Origin: an uncultured Bdellovibrio sp. | Lineage (GTDB): Bacteria > Bdellovibrionota > Bdellovibrionia > Bdellovibrionales > Bdellovibrionaceae | NCBI GenBank assembly: GCA_937871355.1 | Contig: CALMPX010000455.1 | Coordinates: 1-5,641 of the forward strand | Direction: 5' to 3' | Length of the DNA: 5,641 nucleotides | Part shown: one piece after another, positions 4,778 through 5,641 of the stretch | Position numbering within the stretch: the stretch's first letter is position 1 | Layout of the letters: the number at the start of each line of letters is the position of its first letter | Position numbers and translations under genes: made by a program | Notes under the pieces: model-generated | Told to the model about the DNA's origin: nothing | Database searches by the model: none | The model's input: the letters and a program-made list of their open reading frames with translations, nothing else

Positions 4778-5641
4778 ATGAAAAAAATTGAAACACCGTT
4801 TACCAAGATGCTAGGCATTCAATATCCAATAATAGGCGCGCCGATGTTCCTAGTTTCTAACGCGGACATGGTCGTTAATATCTCCGAAGCCGGAGGCATT
4901 GGGACATTCCCATCGCTTAATTACCGACCAGCAGAAGAGTATCAAAAAACACTTGTAGAAATCAAATCACGAACTAAAAAACCTATTGGTGTAAATATTA
5001 TTGTTAATAAAAGTAATACGCGCGCAACAGAAGACATTAAACACTCTTTGGACAATGGAGTGGAACTTTTTATAACCTCCCTCGGATCGCCTAAAGAGGT
5101 TATCGCCGCCGCTCACAAAAATGGAGCTAAAGTGATATGCGACGTGGTCAACTTAGAACACGCTTTAAAATGCCAAGATATGGGCGCAGACGGTGTCATC
5201 GCTGTCGGAACCGGAGCCGGCGGACATGCGGGTCCTATTTCACCGATTGTTCTCGTGAGTTGGTTAAAAAAAGAACTATCGATTCCCGTCATAGCCGCTG
5301 GTGGAATCGCCGACGGCGCCACCATGGCTTCAATGATCACTCTGGGGGCCTCCGCTGTGAGCATCGGCACGCGTTTTATCGCCAGTACCGAAGCAAAGAT
5401 CCCACAGGATTACAAAGACGCTGTGGTTCGTTCAAACCCCGAAGATATCGTCATGACCACGCGTTTATCAGGTACTCCAGCAGCTGTCATTCGCACACCT
5501 TATATTGATAAAATGGGACTTAGTTTACCGTGGTACTTAAAAATGATGAAGGATAATAAGCAACTTAAAAAATACATTGTACCTTTAATACATTATCTTG
5601 GATCAAAATCATTAGAAGATTCCGTTCAAGGACCTACTTGG
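4778..5641 (+). CDS. Nitronate monooxygenase-like FMN protein, 3' end outside the window
   Basis: An uninterrupted frame of 288 codons runs from ATG 4778 to the last base, ending on a codon boundary with no stop. It matches the nitronate monooxygenase / 2-nitropropane dioxygenase family (FMN-binding TIM barrel). Visible motifs are YPIIGAPM (16-23), EAGGIGT (37-43), GVNIIV (71-76), GTGAGGHAG (144-152, with the conserved His150 that acts as catalytic base in characterised enzymes), VIAAGGIADG (171-180) and SIGTRF (195-200), the last two forming the FMN phosphate site. Family members oxidise alkyl nitronates, but the fold also includes the enoyl-ACP reductase FabK and other poorly defined flavoenzymes, so the substrate is uncertain. 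Typical length is about 320-380 residues, so perhaps 30-90 are missing. The start agrees with the family pattern (a short lead before the P-I-x-x-A-P-M motif), but no Shine-Dalgarno precedes it. It is divergent from the DUF4442 gene. Confidence 0.9.
   Translation, partial: MKKIETPFTKMLGIQYPIIGAPMFLVSNADMVVNISEAGGIGTFPSLNYRPAEEYQKTLVEIKSRTKKPIGVNIIVNKSNTRATEDIKHSLDNGVELFITSLGSPKEVIAAAHKNGAKVICDVVNLEHALKCQDMGADGVIAVGTGAGGHAGPISPIVLVSWLKKELSIPVIAAGGIADGATMASMITLGASAVSIGTRFIASTEAKIPQDYKDAVVRSNPEDIVMTTRLSGTPAAVIRTPYIDKMGLSLPWYLKMMKDNKQLKKYIVPLIHYLGSKSLEDSVQGPTW

Noticed and set aside
4778..4810. Alternative start of the flavoprotein at the Met codon 11
   Set aside because: It has no better ribosome site, and it would remove the short N-terminal strand that family members have before the P-I-x-x-A-P-M motif.
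5113..5370. Minus-strand open frame of 85 codons
   Set aside because: It is antisense to the conserved FMN-binding motifs of the flavoprotein and has an Ala/Pro-rich shadow composition.
5137..5508. Plus-strand open frame of 123 codons rich in Arg, His and Cys
   Set aside because: It is an out-of-frame shadow of the flavoprotein gene, whose own frame is uninterrupted and carries all family motifs.

Overview
The window looks like a chromosomal segment of a moderately AT-rich Gram-negative bacterium. Two proteins begin with lipoprotein signal peptides. One of them is a secreted trypsin-fold protease with a C-terminal P domain, and the neighbours include a lineage-specific single-pass membrane protein and a four-domain S1 RNA-binding protein. 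That mix suggests Bdellovibrionota (Bdellovibrio-like predatory bacteria). The assignment is an inference from general family knowledge; no search was run.

Layout. Bases 1-30 are not biological: they match the Illumina read-1 adapter, so base 31 is the true sequence edge. Bases 31-69 may hold the first 13 codons of a minus-strand gene cut off by that edge, with a promoter-like sequence and a small palindrome upstream. Next comes a 63-residue cysteine-rich lipoprotein gene (minus, 185-376) with a perfect 10-bp hairpin behind it. A 241-bp divergent spacer separates it from a 435-residue protease lipoprotein gene (plus, 618-1925). A strong terminator (1941-1970) lies between the protease gene and a convergent minus-strand cluster of three genes. 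In transcription order these are a DUF4442 hotdog-fold protein (4732-4229), an S1-domain protein (4202-2997) and an uncharacterised membrane protein (2989-1973). The cluster is tightly packed, with gaps of 26 and 7 bp, and is probably one operon. Divergent from it, 45 bp away, a nitronate monooxygenase-like flavoprotein gene starts at 4778 and runs off the right edge in frame.

How the genes fit together. The two lipoprotein genes have clear Shine-Dalgarno sequences and encode envelope or periplasmic products. The DUF4442 gene, the flavoprotein gene and the truncated left-edge gene have no visible Shine-Dalgarno sequence. For two of these three, a -10-like element lies only 6-7 bp before the ATG, which suggests leaderless mRNAs. 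The S1-membrane protein pair looks translationally coupled. The hotdog protein and the flavoprotein could both act on acyl or lipid-related substrates, but that link is inferred from adjacency only.

I see no CRISPR array, tRNA, rRNA, insertion sequence or phage gene, and no obvious new defence or mobile system. The items most worth a second look are the CxxC-repeat mini-lipoprotein, the candidate leaderless starts, the trypsin/P-domain lipoprotein and the orphan membrane protein coupled to the S1 gene. The adapter should be trimmed from the record.
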